Positions 11,528 to 23,996 of a stretch of DNA of 64,000 nt are shown piece by piece. The first letter of the stretch is position 1; every line of letters begins with the position of its first letter. The stretch is from Exophiala sp. HKRS030 (taxonomy: Eukaryota > Ascomycota > Eurotiomycetes > Chaetothyriales > Herpotrichiellaceae), in assembly GCA_023897205.1 (NCBI GenBank), contig JAHWDD010000035.1:311175-375174 (forward strand), written 5' to 3'. The notes below the pieces were generated by a model. That model saw nothing but the letters and a program-made list of their open reading frames with translations, searched no databases and was not told the origin of the DNA. The translations under genes were made by a program, and so were the position numbers.

Positions 11528-14500
11528 GATGGTGAAGAAGTCCTATTCCGTGAAAAAGTTGGAAGGTTCGGGTTAACGTGGACAAGTTCAGCGTCAGGCG
11601 GATATCTTGGAATATAGAATGGCAAGAGGCTGCGTTAATGCTCAACTGTGCTTTCAGATATTTGAGCGTTGCAGTATATTGCGGATCCAGTTTCATTATT
11701 AGGAAAAGTCTTTCGCTTTCCCGAGAGGTGCCTCCCAAGTCTTCTAAATCTGTTGAGATGCAATGACGTGTGGTGGCAACGCCTAAACCGAAATTTGATG
11801 GCCATAGTCAAGATGATGGGGTCCCATTTGGCAAAGTAGAAACGGCTCGGATGCCTTGCGAGAAAGCTAGTGGGAACCAATTCTTGCTTTGCCTGTCAAG
11901 GATGCAATGCAACTTCGAAAATGCCTAATCATTGGGATTGAAGCACCCTCCGCGTCCTAGGCTTGCTCACCGATGAGTGCTCCGTTACGGCAAACTTGAC
12001 ACTACCCTCCCGAGCGGTAATTTAGAAAATGGACCCGGGCTCGCATTTAACCGTTCCTTCTAACGGATATATTTGTGAACCGCCCAAACACCACCCACGT
12101 CGGTCAATCGACGAGCGGAACTTGGTATGCTTCGGCTAGTTTTCCGAGCAGCGTCAGACGAGCGTTGAAATGAAACTATGGTTGACCCATTGAAAATTTC
12201 CTATCAGTTTTACGACATAATGGACGAGGATATTCGGGAAGTGGGCAAGGGCAATGTTCATGTGCTGCATATTCGGCAAAAAAGTTCCGCGAGCAGACCC
12301 ATACGTAGCGTAATCAGGGACTCCGCCACAAATGGATGGATAATAGTTTGATGATTAATTTACTCATCCTCTTCTTACCGCTATACTCTTACATAGCTTT
12401 ATTCCAATGTCGCTAAATTATAGCATCCGTGGACGATAGCCAACTGCCGCAACATCTATTGCCTTACGATATCCTATCGCATCGGCATTTTCAGTTTATA
12501 TTGGGGCAATTTCTTCATAAGGTTTGCCGCCGATGGTGCACGTTTTCATTGCTTTATGCCGGCGCTTGTTATGGATAGTTCCCTTAAGTTGACCTAATGC
12601 TCTAATGGAGATTGTCCACCACATATGAGCCTTCATCCGATCACATCTGTGTGCACTGTCCTTGCATGATTCGTCGATGGCCACCGACGGCATTGAGTTA
12701 CCCAGCTGCATTAGAGATTGCTTTGCGGTAGATGTCATCGTGTAAATTTACACTCAGAAGGGTCGAACCAGGTTGGAAATTAGCAAGAACTCTTAGTACC
12801 CTTCAACTACTGTACTGTAGTAACTGTGTATTAAACTATAGAAATGGCACTGTAAAGCATTTAGCTAAAGACAAGCTGCTGTTTGTCGAATGATGAAAAC
12901 TAAAAATATACGCAAGGCTCAGCTTGCGAAGCTGGGAGGATTTCGGTAACAGGGTGCCGAGCTCGGTATATTCTCAATGCCGGCACGGCCATCATTACCG
13001 ATTGACTTTAACCGTGTCTAAACGTAGCCCGTTTCCTCAACTGAATCTTATGTAAAATCTAATTTGATAACGATAGTCTATACTGCTAGACGCCTCCTAG
13101 TTCTCAGTTCTACTTCCCTGCTCTTCACTGTAATGTGATATATTTTCCGGCTTCTACTCCAAAGTCATGCTAATAGTTGGCAGCGAAACCCAATATCCGT
13201 GCTCTCAGAACAATAATTTTGCTGTCCGCACCCCGCTGAACTTCGAAGAGGCTAGAGTTTCACGTTTCACGCATCTTTCTCAAATCCCCGGTCTGAAGCG
13301 AAGGCGGATGCGCAGCCACCTTCGCGAGTGGAGGCCAGTACTGGTTCTAGGACTAGCACCTAGGCTTGTCATATCGCAATACACAGTGAATTTGTGCGGT
13401 ATGGTGCGCAGCGGGTCGCGATGCAGTTCGAAGAAGTCTTGTCTTTGGCTCCTATTATCCGGAAAGTCCTTCTCGTTGTATCTTCATCCCGCTCTTCAAT
13501 CACTGCGCTCATCCTTCTGTTCACATTGCTGGTCTAGTATTTAGTCGGAGATCTCGATTTTCTGCGATCCGTGCCAACACCTCTTCCTCCTGCCTTCCTC
13601 ATCCACGGCCATTTTATTTTGGCCGGGGCTCTCGTCATAAATGATTGTACAGAGGTAGTGGCCCTCCCGAAGTCTGAATTTCGAATCCCTTGTTGGCAAA
13701 ACGAACTCTAGGTTGTGGATCATATTGTGCAACGACGTGGGCAACTGCAGTCCCCCTTGCGGTTGTGTGCGTTTCGCAGTCTGTTGCTGTGCTTTGCTCT
13801 CCGTCAATCGCCGTATGGAAACCCTTGGCCACTAGAGAAAACTGACCAACTCAATTCGCAGGGATAGCTGGCTTGCTCTGGTTTTCTTTTGTTTCTCTCA
13901 GCCTGCCGGAATAACCTTACACTGGGGCTGGTGCGGTCTCCTTCCTGCCCAAGATGAAAGCGAGTGCAGACAAACAATACAACTTATGATGTTATTCGCG
14001 GTGAAAACAATTTCGGCGCTCACGCATACCTCAGCACTTGCTGTTCTTAGTAACCTTCCCAGGAACAAACATTAGCAATATCCCTCAGTTGACCGACCAA
14101 AACCATAGACGTTCATGATCGTCGCCGAGCTTTTCCTTACCGACCGAGCCTTTTCACCGCCGTCCAGACCCGATCGGATCTCGACATCGGCTCATTTACC
14201 ACAATATCTGGAAACCACGCCGTGTGTGGACAGCTAAGTCGATCGGATGGCACAAACTTGACAATCCGCTGCTCTGTGGATTGGTGTCTGGACTTCCGAC
14301 TCCTGACGAATTTATCGTTGAAGGCGGAGACAATGAGACGGCTGGTACTCCTGAATGGAGACTGCGACCACAAAGGGTATCTTGACACGCCACTGTCTGC
14401 CTCGGTGCACTGTAGGGCACGCCTAGCTAGATGTTGTGGGATGTACCAAGTTTGAAACCAGCGCCAACATTTATTCCCGTAAAACATCAAACATGAACCA

Positions 14501-16533
14501 CGACTCATTTAAGAAATGTGAGAACTGAATGAGATGAAACCATAGATATGCCGAGAACATAAAACGTCAGGTCCTTACACGTACTCACAAATTTTCACAT
14601 TTTCAAAATTTGTTTCACAAGCCTCACCATATTGCTCCAGGAAGCTTCTCATGCGCAGAACCGAGTGAGCTACGGTGCAAAGGGAATAGACTGACAGCAA
14701 TTTACTGTCTTCGCTCGACTACATCGCCTGCCCTGAGCCCCATTTTTAGAGAGCCTGCTGATCTGACCATCTACTGCTACCACTACCAGGCCTTAAGGCC
14801 AGTCACTATCAACCTTTCTCTCTGAGCTAGCTATACACGCAAATACTGGGTTGATCGTGGTAGCCTTCCTTACCAAAGTTGGGGTCAGCCTGTGGCGGCC
14901 TACTACGCGGTCGCGGGCTGTGTAGTTATGGCATCATAGTGGGAGTAAAACAACTTGAAGTATGGACTCATTTCTGCGGCACACTCAAGCAACATCTCAA
15001 TCTCAACTCGGATTCTGGATGTTCTATGCATAAGATTTTCTGCGAGCTTACTTGTGATAAACCAACACATTGTAGTAGACTAGAACAAAGCGCATCAAAA
15101 AATAGGAAAGATAAATAGAAGATATGCAAACTCAGAATCAAAAAGCCTCCCCGAAACATACCCAAACTAGCTCGTTCTTACTTGCCATACTTTACGTTTC
15201 CAACGACCCTTCTTTATTAGAGTCTCTTGTCACGTTAAAATCCAGATCGTGTCAAGCTGTAATTGTCGACCATTTCAAAAGCATGATGTAGTGCGGACAT
15301 GGGGTTCGTGAACCTCTGACGTTGAAAATAACCTCAGAAAGAAGGCACTCCCCTTTAACACCACAGTGGGTCTTCAACATTGACTGACTGACACCTGTTG
15401 ATCATACGTGGCCCATCGGCAACCATCTGCCGGGCGGGATCCTTGAGTAGTTTTAAGGGCTGGAATGAAGCACCTCTGCGAACGCCGTTGCAACTTGACT
15501 TGTGATGTGGACTTTGGAAGTTTTCGGTGGTATATAGTAACTGCTACGACAACTCTTCAAACAAGTGCACGCAACCGGCGTCACGCACCTTTGATCTAGT
15601 CATGATTTCATGAGTTGGTCGCGCCGCTCGACTGGCTTTTCGAGAGCGTCTACATCTTTGCCTCGAACTTCGAGCAGGGATATGGATAACTACCTTGGCT
15701 TGGCTGTTTGAGTGTTGTTGATTGGCCATAGTTCTTCGGCAGAGTGTGACAATGGTAAAGCTTCTCGAACGAGTTTAACTTTCAGATAATGGCTGCGTTG
15801 TTCAAAAGGGGTGCACTGTTCTTTGGGAAAGGATGTAGCATCATAGCAATCCGGAGGCCTTTAATACCCATCTTCCAAGGGCTTCGCTGGCCAGTTAATG
15901 TCGAAATATGAAATTAGATGGGTTGACTCGACTAGATGCTTGGCGTGGTTATTTTTATGCGACCTATTTTAAGAAGTATACAAACAATGAATGTAGTGCG
16001 GCAGAGACTCGAAAAACAGCCTCCGGCAAAAGATCGTGACCAAAAATAGTTTATTCGGGTATTTGGAGGCAGAAAAAGGCTCGTAGAAGCTTCGGAGCTC
16101 ATGCTTCTAAAGATTGGGTATGAGAAGCAACTTCCTGTTCACACGATGCAAATGAATGAATGAATACTGTAAATGCTTGCCAAATATATATATTCTTCCC
16201 GTCCCGATGCTCGTAGCGCCTCTTATCTGGGTTGTTATCTAGCCACACGAGTCGATCGTAAAAAATCCGCCATCTCGATGAAGAACAAAGGAAGGTGAAA
16301 ATCCGACGCAATGCAAAACACGAAGATGTTGCTGCTCAAGCAGCCCCGAGCTGTACTAGGCGCAGAGTAACCCTATACTAATCGCGCTAGCAATTATCTG
16401 ACTACCATAAGGGAAGAAATACAATATTTTGAGAGCTTGAAGATCTACACTATGCCTTCGTGGCCACAAGCAAAGTACTCCTGCTGTTTCACATACTACT
16501 TCAGGACGGAGGACCTTGCCAGTCCGCCCGTGT
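11528..16533. other. Long gene-poor region, no supported gene
   Basis: About 5 kb with many short frames on both strands and no recognisable domain. A 78-codon plus-strand frame without an ATG at about 14150-14365 (with LCGLVSGLPTPDEFIVEGGD) and minus-strand frames at 13541-13832 are the most protein-like; they may be gene relics. No tRNA or rRNA was recognised. Confidence 0.5.
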
Positions 16534-17457
16534 TCAGTCTTCATAGTCATTGCTGCCGTCATCGTCCCACGAATCATAAAAATCATCTTCCGGCTCAAAG
16601 GCCCCATCAAAATAATCGACAGGAGGCATGTAGTGCCTTTGATCTAGAATCCTGTTCTGATCTGTGGTCCAAGGTGCCAAAGACCTACTAGACCCATGGG
16701 GTTGGCAGCCCGGTTGTTGAGACAGCGAAATGCGCATGTTGGATTCTTCGCGAATCAAATTGCGCCATAGATCAGTCTACGTCTTCCAGAACCTTTCGCG
16801 CAACTCAGGAAGATACCGAACATCTCCAACGCAATAAGAAATTATCTCTTCAGGGATTGGACGGTTGTTGAGTATCTCGGAAGCACCGCCATGCTCAGAT
16901 TTAAACAGCCGCTCTTCTCTCTCCTTGGCCAGCTTCCAGTTGGAAACATTAATGCCTAAGGTCTCATTCTGCTCAATGCATTTGGTAAGCCCATTCAAGA
17001 ACTTCCTAGCCATGGTAGTCTTCCATGTAGCACTCTCCATCAGCTAAACATCCTCTACCCCCGGCAACGCGATATCGAACTGCGCAAACAAAGCGTCTGA
17101 GTCATTATGGACGTCAAAGAATACCTTTGGGATTATCTTATCTTGAAGAGCATCCTCTAATGTCGCTCCTTAGACACCGGCGGTTTCAAACGCTTGTCCA
17201 CCTAAGATATGCATATCAATAAGGCAGGTGCGTCTGGTTGGAGTTCCCGTGTGAATCAAAAGAGTAAAGTCAGATATGGAGCCATGACGGCAGAGACCCA
17301 CGCCTTCAAGATCAATATACATGGTTGGCGAGTATGGAGCAGGTAGTGTGTGGCGGTGAACGTGCAAGTCCACCAGATGGCGGACTTTCTCGATAGTGTT
17401 GATTACCTCAATCTCGATAGCGTTTGTCATAATACACTTGCAATGATACGTTGCCAT
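16534..17457 (-). pseudogene. 3'-5' exonuclease-domain (DEDD) protein pseudogene with three in-frame stops
   Basis: One continuous minus-strand frame of 308 codons starts at ATG 17457 and ends at 16534. It is broken by TAA at 17170-17172, TAG at 17044-17046 and TAG at 16777-16779. Between them the protein reads clearly as a fungal RNase D/WRN-type exonuclease domain: TMYIDLEGVGLCRHGSISDF (ExoI, D and E), KVFFDVHNDSDALFAQF (ExoII), and PIPEEIISYCVGDVRYLPEL (ExoIII). An acidic tail (DDFYDSWDDDGSNDYED) ends it. At each stop the family context expects a polar residue such as Gln or Lys, and CAA/CAG to TAA/TAG by C-to-T in a CpA context is the simplest path for at least two. That is the RIP signature. 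No frameshifts. Family call firm; not functional as read. Confidence 0.85.
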
Positions 17458-17878
17458 AAACTGTTGACAGTGTTCGTCTGGCTTATATCAAGAGAATTTG
17501 TGATCTTTAAGAAGCTCGCTCAGCAGGATCAGGAGCTCGGCCAACTTATCGGTTAATATGAACCTGTCACTGTTTGACACATAGGGGGCATTGACGTCAG
17601 CAATGGACTTTGACGTAGCAATTTCTGGGATTCAGTTTTCGTGTAGAATACCAAAATTCAACACCTCAGTCCAAAAAGGAGGTTTGCTCAATGTCGCTTT
17701 TTCATGCAGCTAGTAAGATTTTCTATTTTCAAAACCTACCTAAAACTGAGATATGTACCGTTCAGAAAGTATAGAAGGGTCGCTGGGTTACGTGAAACAG
17801 ACTGTGGTGGCAGGCAAGACCAACATACCAAATCCCCGCGCATGTTGTAGAATATATAAGATGACTCTATCTATTTCG

Positions 17879-19128
17879 TTACCCGCTGGACAACCCATTG
17901 CGTAGATTGTCATATTTGCTGTTGGGGTAATTCAGGTGGTTCAATGAGCTTTCCAGGTAACTGACTCCACCCAGAGAATCCATGAATATCTCGATTAGAC
18001 TACCAGCGCCGATATCTCTATCTCCGCTGCTTTCCCAGTAGCTCACACCTCCCAACCCCATATCAACAATGTATTGTGCTTTCTGTGCCACTACTGCAGG
18101 TGTCTCGTGACTGACCAGCAGTCGACTAACGGGATCATAACTCCAACTACCGCCAGCTTCTGTATCATGATATTGTTCGCTACCAGGCAGTGGCAAGTCT
18201 TTGAAATCCCACACACCTGCTTCGAAGCTGCCCTCACCGACGCCCATGAATGGTTTTCCTAACCCGTCCGTATCGGTAAATGCACGACCGTATAATGGCA
18301 CGCGCAAACTGAGTTTTGACCCTGGAACGTCATGATTAAGGTAAAAACTTACTGGGTCTGTAGTATTGAATGGCGTCGACAGCAGATTTTCTACTGATGA
18401 ATACAGGTTGGCATGATGTCCACTGTAACCCGAGTCTGGTCCGGCATAATCGTAAGACATAAGATTCCAAAAATCAAGTTGCTTGTCTATTTCTTGCACT
18501 GGTAGCTGCTGGTATTTGGAGGAACCCGCGGGACAAGCTATCGTCAGAAGGTATGGAGATTCTTGGATAGCGTTCGCGGCGTCATCTAGAGCCTTACGGA
18601 CCGCCTCAAGGAGTTTCACATAGTCTTGTGCTTGCTCGGGGTGGACGGATACTCCCAATCAATGTCTAAGCCATCAAAACCATGGTCTTGAAGTATTCGT
18701 ACTGCACTCAGGGCAAAAGCTTGCCGTCCTTCAGCTGTGCTCGCCGGGACCGCGAATTGTGGAGAATATGTCCAGCCTCCAATGCTCAACAGCACTTTGA
18801 GATGTCGATTTTGTTGCTTCAACAAAAAGAGCTCCTTGATAGCGCCATACATATTCAAACCCGGCTCATTTTCACTCTCGCCGTGGTAGCGCTGCTCAAC
18901 ATCTGCGTAGGGATCGGACAAGCTAACGTTGCCATCGGTCGAAATGTTTGCAAACGCGTAGAAAACGTGAGACAACAACCTGACTGGGAGGTCTTGTGGG
19001 TGGTAGTCGCGCTTATACACTGCCCAATTGACGAAGTAGGCGGACGATCTAAACGCAGTGACCTGGGTCGACGAATGAACAAGAAAACTATTCAAGCACA
19101 GAAAGGAAATTAACCAATTATATTGCAT
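17879..19128 (-). pseudogene. GH18 endochitinase, one-base frameshift
   Basis: ATG 19128 begins a signal peptide ([20 protein letters not shown]). The GH18 barrel follows: [31 protein letters not shown] (SxGG), and the catalytic [11 protein letters not shown] (DxxDxDxE, E159 as acid/base). The frame then breaks at a four-base run (plus-strand GGGG, 18638-18641). Reading resumes one frame over with [17 protein letters not shown], through NLMSYDYAGPDSGYSGHHANL, LRVPLYGRAF and GVSYWESSGD, to the stop at 17879. Total span is 1,250 nt, one short of 417 codons, consistent with a single-base deletion. No intron fits. The product would be a secreted chitinase of about 416 aa, without a visible chitin-binding module, acting on wall or environmental chitin. 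It may be a pseudogene, or intact with a homopolymer sequencing error. Confidence 0.9.
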
Positions 19129-20574
19129 TTTGTTTCTTTCGGAGAGGTACTGTAGCACTGGTCATGGAAGGATGGAACAAGAAACACCCCTACAGTTTTA
19201 GAGCGCATGACGCGCATTTTGTGACGATGCTTCATTACCCTTTCTGCTAACGCAGAACGTACTCTGCAAACGAGACGAAGTTCATCGTCAGGAATAGAAA
19301 TCGATCTCGGCAGCTTGCGGCTCGGAGCTAAATCGACTAGACAGGGAGGGCAGCGGTATGTGCTATCTCCTGCTAAGATGAAATCTGACAAATTTCGGCA
19401 TTCGTGGTGAAAGTTTCATGTGATATCTTTTGCGAACTCCACCTTCGGCATTCTTTTACCGATGTTGATATCAAGCCAGCTGCCCGACGTATGTCAAGGT
19501 TTGAATGTAATTACTGTACCGTCGCAAATGCAGAGTCATTTTCTTTGGTACGGCTTATAAAGTGTATCCCGGTGTTGTTTTAGGTCCTGGTGTCGTTAGA
19601 TATAATTTCTAGATACCGAAAAGAGTCATGAAGCTTAATTTAGATAAGACCCAAACTCAAAATTCGGAGCGTTTAGTTGTCCTAAGTTTCCGCACCTGTC
19701 TGATAGCTGTTTTGGGGGTTTGGCACACAAAGCAAAAGGGTGTTCTCAACCTTACGTTGGTGGGATGCGATGTGGAGTCAAGTTCTAGTTGAGCAGGCGT
19801 CCCAAGACATACTTCTTTTCTAATTAGACTCGCGAGATTCTACGGTATTCCCTTACTGACGAAGTTTGTCTTGTTGCTTGTACATGGAACGGGTAATTTA
19901 TGTATGACTATCTCGCAAAACGCACGGATCTAAACGGGTGCACATGACTCATGAACGATTGATGACATACTGTGGCGTGAAATATGCCATTCGCGAAAAC
20001 ATCTGTCTCCGCAAGCTGAATACGTTAGACACGGGTGTTCTTTACAGGGTGAAGACTTTTGTTTCGAGGCCGTTCCGGGGAGAAAAACTCAGGTCTCGAC
20101 CGTAGTAATCTAGGTTCTAAATTTAAATTCGCATGGGTCACGTTAGCACTACCGCCAGTGCTGTGCTGTGGGGTCTACTTGCCTACTTATACCTCTTACA
20201 TCTGCTTGTCACTGAGAGTTCAAAAGACTTTTCGTAGCGAGGTTTCTAGTACTGCAAAAACTCCTCGTTAGACACAATGTGTGTGTTCATTTTCATTCGA
20301 CTACGTCCTCGATCAACTGAAGCCCCAGAACGACGCTTAAAAAACAAGATAATCAACTGGTTATTTGGTAGTGGAGATGTCTACCAAAAAGTCTTTATCG
20401 AACAGAATAATCCACTCCCATCGTATCCCGAAGTTGGACATGGTATGGTTATTCTTGATCTATCACTAAAGAAGAGAAGCTAACCTTAGTCCTAAGGTGA
20501 ACAGTTATAGTTTACTCTATTAAATCTTTGTCACTTATAGTCTTCGTACTTAAACTAAGAAGTGGTACTAGATT
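19129..20574. other. Intergenic, no supported gene
   Basis: Upstream region of the chitinase gene, then increasingly AT-rich sequence toward the solo LTR. Only short frames (20059-20271, 20277-20483), none with recognisable content. Confidence 0.6.
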
Positions 20575-20985
20575 AAAGATGTTACGGACTGCCAAGGTCG
20601 TAATGTATCTTGGGCTTCAGAACGTAGGTTGGTTCTCTCGGATTGGAGTATAGGTAATACCGGACAGACTTGGAAGATTGTGAGGGCTCAGGGTTCAACA
20701 GTATAATGCAGTTAATAACTTAAGTTGACTACGAGGAGTCTATGAAAGGTTGGTGTAATGACCGTAGCTATATACTCGTAAGATCCCTCGTCCTGCTCAG
20801 CATGTTCAGTAGTGATCAGTAGTCCTGGCCCCCAAGAAGGCTGATCCCCCTGATCACTCCTGATCACGTCACGTGACCATTAGAGCCTTGCTCTGGCACG
20901 CCCGTAACGTCATAACCTCCTCGCCCAACCTTCCCCCACAGTTGGGTCGCCATCTAGGTCGCAGGTCCTGACTTGTAACAAAAGA
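20575..20985. repeat. 5-bp target site duplication flanking the solo LTR
   Basis: AAAGA at 20575-20579 is repeated exactly at 20981-20985, directly abutting the TG and CA ends of the LTR. Confidence 0.75.
20580..20980. mobile_element. Solo LTR of an LTR retrotransposon, 401 bp
   Basis: The element begins TGTTAC and ends GTAACA, the short inverted termini (TG...CA) of LTRs. It is flanked by a perfect 5-bp duplication, AAAGA, at 20575-20579 and 20981-20985. No gag, protease, reverse transcriptase or integrase frame lies on either side, so this is a solo LTR left by LTR-LTR recombination. It contains several TGATCA motifs and a CACGTCACGTGACC stretch. Strand cannot be set. Confidence 0.75.
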
Positions 20986-23122
20986 ATAGTTGTTAGGGTC
21001 TAGAATAGAAGATACCAAGTATACAAAGAAAAAATTATCAAGGCTAGGAAGCTGAAAACTAGTATAAATCATAACTAATCTGGCCTATAACTAACTTAGT
21101 AATGGTAGTATAATGATAAATTTAAAATATAGAGACTCTTAGATAATCGATCACAGTAGTAAGTGGTGTGTAAGTCGTAGCAGCACTTCAAATACTATAG
21201 GTATATTTCACTACACAGGGTATTTCACCATGCCGGGATGTCGATTTTACTTCGTTGTACTGCCGACAGATTCTGGACACGTTGAGGACTCTGGACCATG
21301 CACTCTGCCACAAAGGTCCACGATACTGAATGCCTGTCGATAGAGGAAGTGTCTTACCAATCTTCGGGTCCACAATATTTTCCTGCCCTTTCCGCGCTTG
21401 GTACAAACCTCAAGAGGCTTCGATCCCAGCTACGGATCAACACTTTCCATGTCTTACGGCAAGCACTCCGTCGTTTGCACAGCATGTGGCGTCCGGAAAT
21501 GAGCTGGAAAGAGGTCGTGCAGCTGATCTCCCCGTTTCCATTCTGGCATGTAACCATTGAGCGGTTGTGTCCGTCGCCTGCCAAAGGTCTGGGCTTAGAG
21601 CTGCGCATCATTTCGGCTACTCGGCCCAGAGGTCGAAACGGTACGGCAGGTACCAATCTTCCTTTCACACCTCTCAACGGCAATTTGATTTGTCTCTTGG
21701 CATGCGCGGCCTATTCTGCTTGTGATCAAATGGAGTCTAGCGCTTTGTCACTGAACGTCCATAATTGGCTCTATTCATATCCCTTCCCCGATGTCAGCTC
21801 CGTACGCTCGATAACGAATGAGGAAGTCTTGCCAAGTAGTGTTTCCCCGCCTAGTAGAAATGGATGCTGACAAAGAACCAGTGGCAATACGGAGTCGTGG
21901 CAGTAAAACATCGCTCGACGTCTGGGGTAATAAGCTCTGTAGACGAGGAGGCTCAGACGAATGTAGCTCATGTCGTGTTTGCTCTCCTATGGACGCGGAA
22001 TCTCAACAACGAATCGAGGTATATAAAACAAGGTTAGACGACCACCGAAGCGACGGACGCGGCGGACGTCAGCGCAGGCACGAAGGCCGGGACACTCACT
22101 AAACTAGATAAGACGCATTGGATGAGTACTCGTCAGCATGTTTGCATGATGTAAAAGTAAAATCAGCCATTCTGTGCATACCTCTTTTCCGGATGTGTTC
22201 GTTGGTTCGGTGATGGATGAGAAATCGTCTTTGCTTCACTGACTCTTTCAGGGTCGGCGGAGAAGCCCCATCTGTGGCAGCCATAGTGGTCTTGTTTCCC
22301 TCAAGTCTTGTGGAGCTGTGTGAGAAGAGCCAAGGTTCAAACAAGAGCAGGCCTCCTTTTATGCACCCTGAATCTCCAACCTGCATTTGGTGCCCCAAGG
22401 CGTAAAGATTGGGCTGCATCTGCATGGAAGCCACATCGAGTTAGGCCTACATTGGGTGATGTGGCAAATTTACTTCTGCGCTCCTCTTCGCAGTTCGCTC
22501 ATTGCTCACCTTGTGACCGAAGTCGACTAAGCCTCTCCTGTTTAGTGATCTATGCTAGTGAACTTGCACATGACGGGAAAGGCAGGAAGCGCCATTGACA
22601 GAATGAAAGCTAAGGGGAGAGCTGCTTGGGCAGTAGTTGAGCGGGAAAGGCTAATACTTAGTCACTGATCAGGTCCCATTCGCTCATGTACGGAGTACTT
22701 GGATCACCCTGCCCCGGGAAATTAACTCCGTTCAGTAAAGAGTTTCGCCTGGCTTGTGGCTTCATTGATTCACCGCACCTTGACGCCCAGTTTATAGCAG
22801 TCCAGGCTGGTGAATCTAACGGAGACGGTGACACACTACGCTGTATGGTACCGCACAGCCTTGGAAGGTCTCCGAAGATACTGCTCTTCTAAATCCATTT
22901 GTCTACCTTTGTGCTCCCAAGATCATGTATATCCTAGAGGTTAGAATTACCCTTTCAGAACCTTATACTCCGCACCTCGGCACCCACCGAACCGATTGTA
23001 GGGGCCTTCAGTTGTGAGCATAAGTGGTCCCTTTATTTTGACAAGCACGCTGATCGATTTCAAGCGGATAGCACATGATTTAGGCGCCAGAAGAGAGTGA
23101 ATATTTACCCGACATCTTTTTA
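20986..23122. other. No supported gene; possible decayed frame on minus strand
   Basis: AT-rich near the LTR. At about 21330-21690 a minus-strand frame reads protein-like (NGYMPEWKRGDQLHDLFP, then FRTPHAVQTTECLP). It is cut by TAA/TAG codons that could derive from CAA/CAG, so it may be a relic. The 190-codon plus-strand frame at 21298-21870 has no recognisable content. Confidence 0.45.
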
Positions 23123-23619
23123 ATGAGTGAAAAGGAAACTCAGACGGAACAGGTTGTGCCTGGTACGCTATAAGTCAAATCCACGTAGCCGCAGTTGAGA
23201 TAGCTGACATTGCTCAAGGAGGGTCTGTAGCAGGACCTTCGTACGATGTTCTGGCGGTCAAGTCAAACTATGGCTGCATCAAGGAAGGAAGCCACTCCCA
23301 TCACGGCCTCAATTATCCAGACTCGTTTCTCGCCGACACGTTTTCGAAACAAAGGGCCCATATGATCGACGAACGGAAACGCAGAAACAGGCTGTCGCGC
23401 GCCATTCAAACCCTCCAAGGTTTAATGCCGCAGATGGACGCGGTCGGCAAGCAGAAGAAGGGCCCGTGTAAAGCGATTACGGTAGAACGGGCAATCGATT
23501 ACATTATTGCACTTCAGTGGGAGGTGGAGCGACTCCGCAAAGCGTCCTCAGCTACTACTCAAGACGCCGGAGTTCTCTTCGACCTAGATTCAACGTCGAA
23601 CAATGCGGCTAACTGTTGA
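23123..23619 (+). CDS. bHLH transcription factor, Pho4/NUC-1-like DNA-binding region
   Basis: The secure part is 23200-23619. The bHLH has the basic region HMIDERKRR (H-x3-E-x3-R, the CACGTG-binding pattern), helix 1 AIQTLQGLMP, a loop with a GKQKKGPCK basic stretch, and helix 2 ITVERAIDYIIALQWEVERL. The lysine-rich loop and VExAIDYI helix 2 resemble the fungal phosphate regulators NUC-1/PalcA and yeast Pho4. A short acidic tail ends at 23619. The frame stays open upstream to 23131 without ATG. A plausible first exon is ATG 23123-23152 (MSEKETQTEQ), joined across a 47-nt intron (23153-23199) to an exon at 23200. That join is a guess; the alternative start is ATG 23362, which would truncate the region upstream of the basic helix. 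Domain call strong, 5' structure weak. Confidence 0.7.
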
Positions 23620-23996
23620 GGGCTACGCCTTCTACCAGTGATCTGGATGATGCAGGAAAACTATGATAGGTGGACCCGGCAGATAAACACTGAATTTTTC
23701 AATTTCTTAGTATAGGAATCAATTGAAATCATGATTCGCTCTGAATGGCCAGAGTTAGAGGCGAAAACGGTTGCAATGTCACCTTCATCCCAACTCTTCG
23801 CTCTTAAGAGTCATTCACGGGCCTGTCATGTGAATCGCTCCTTCCATGGGTGCCGCCGCGTGATGATTATATTCCGTTCTCTCTCTTCCGACATCGCCGG
23901 GAACAGAGAGTCTTTTGGGAAATTGGTGGCATTACTTATAAGGTGGCATCTTGTCTGCGGCTATCACTTGTTCGGTATCTCTCTCGCACAATTGAA

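Noticed and set aside
18682..19113. 143-codon plus-strand frame
   Set aside because: Antisense shadow of the GH18 chitinase, whose catalytic motifs are on the minus strand.
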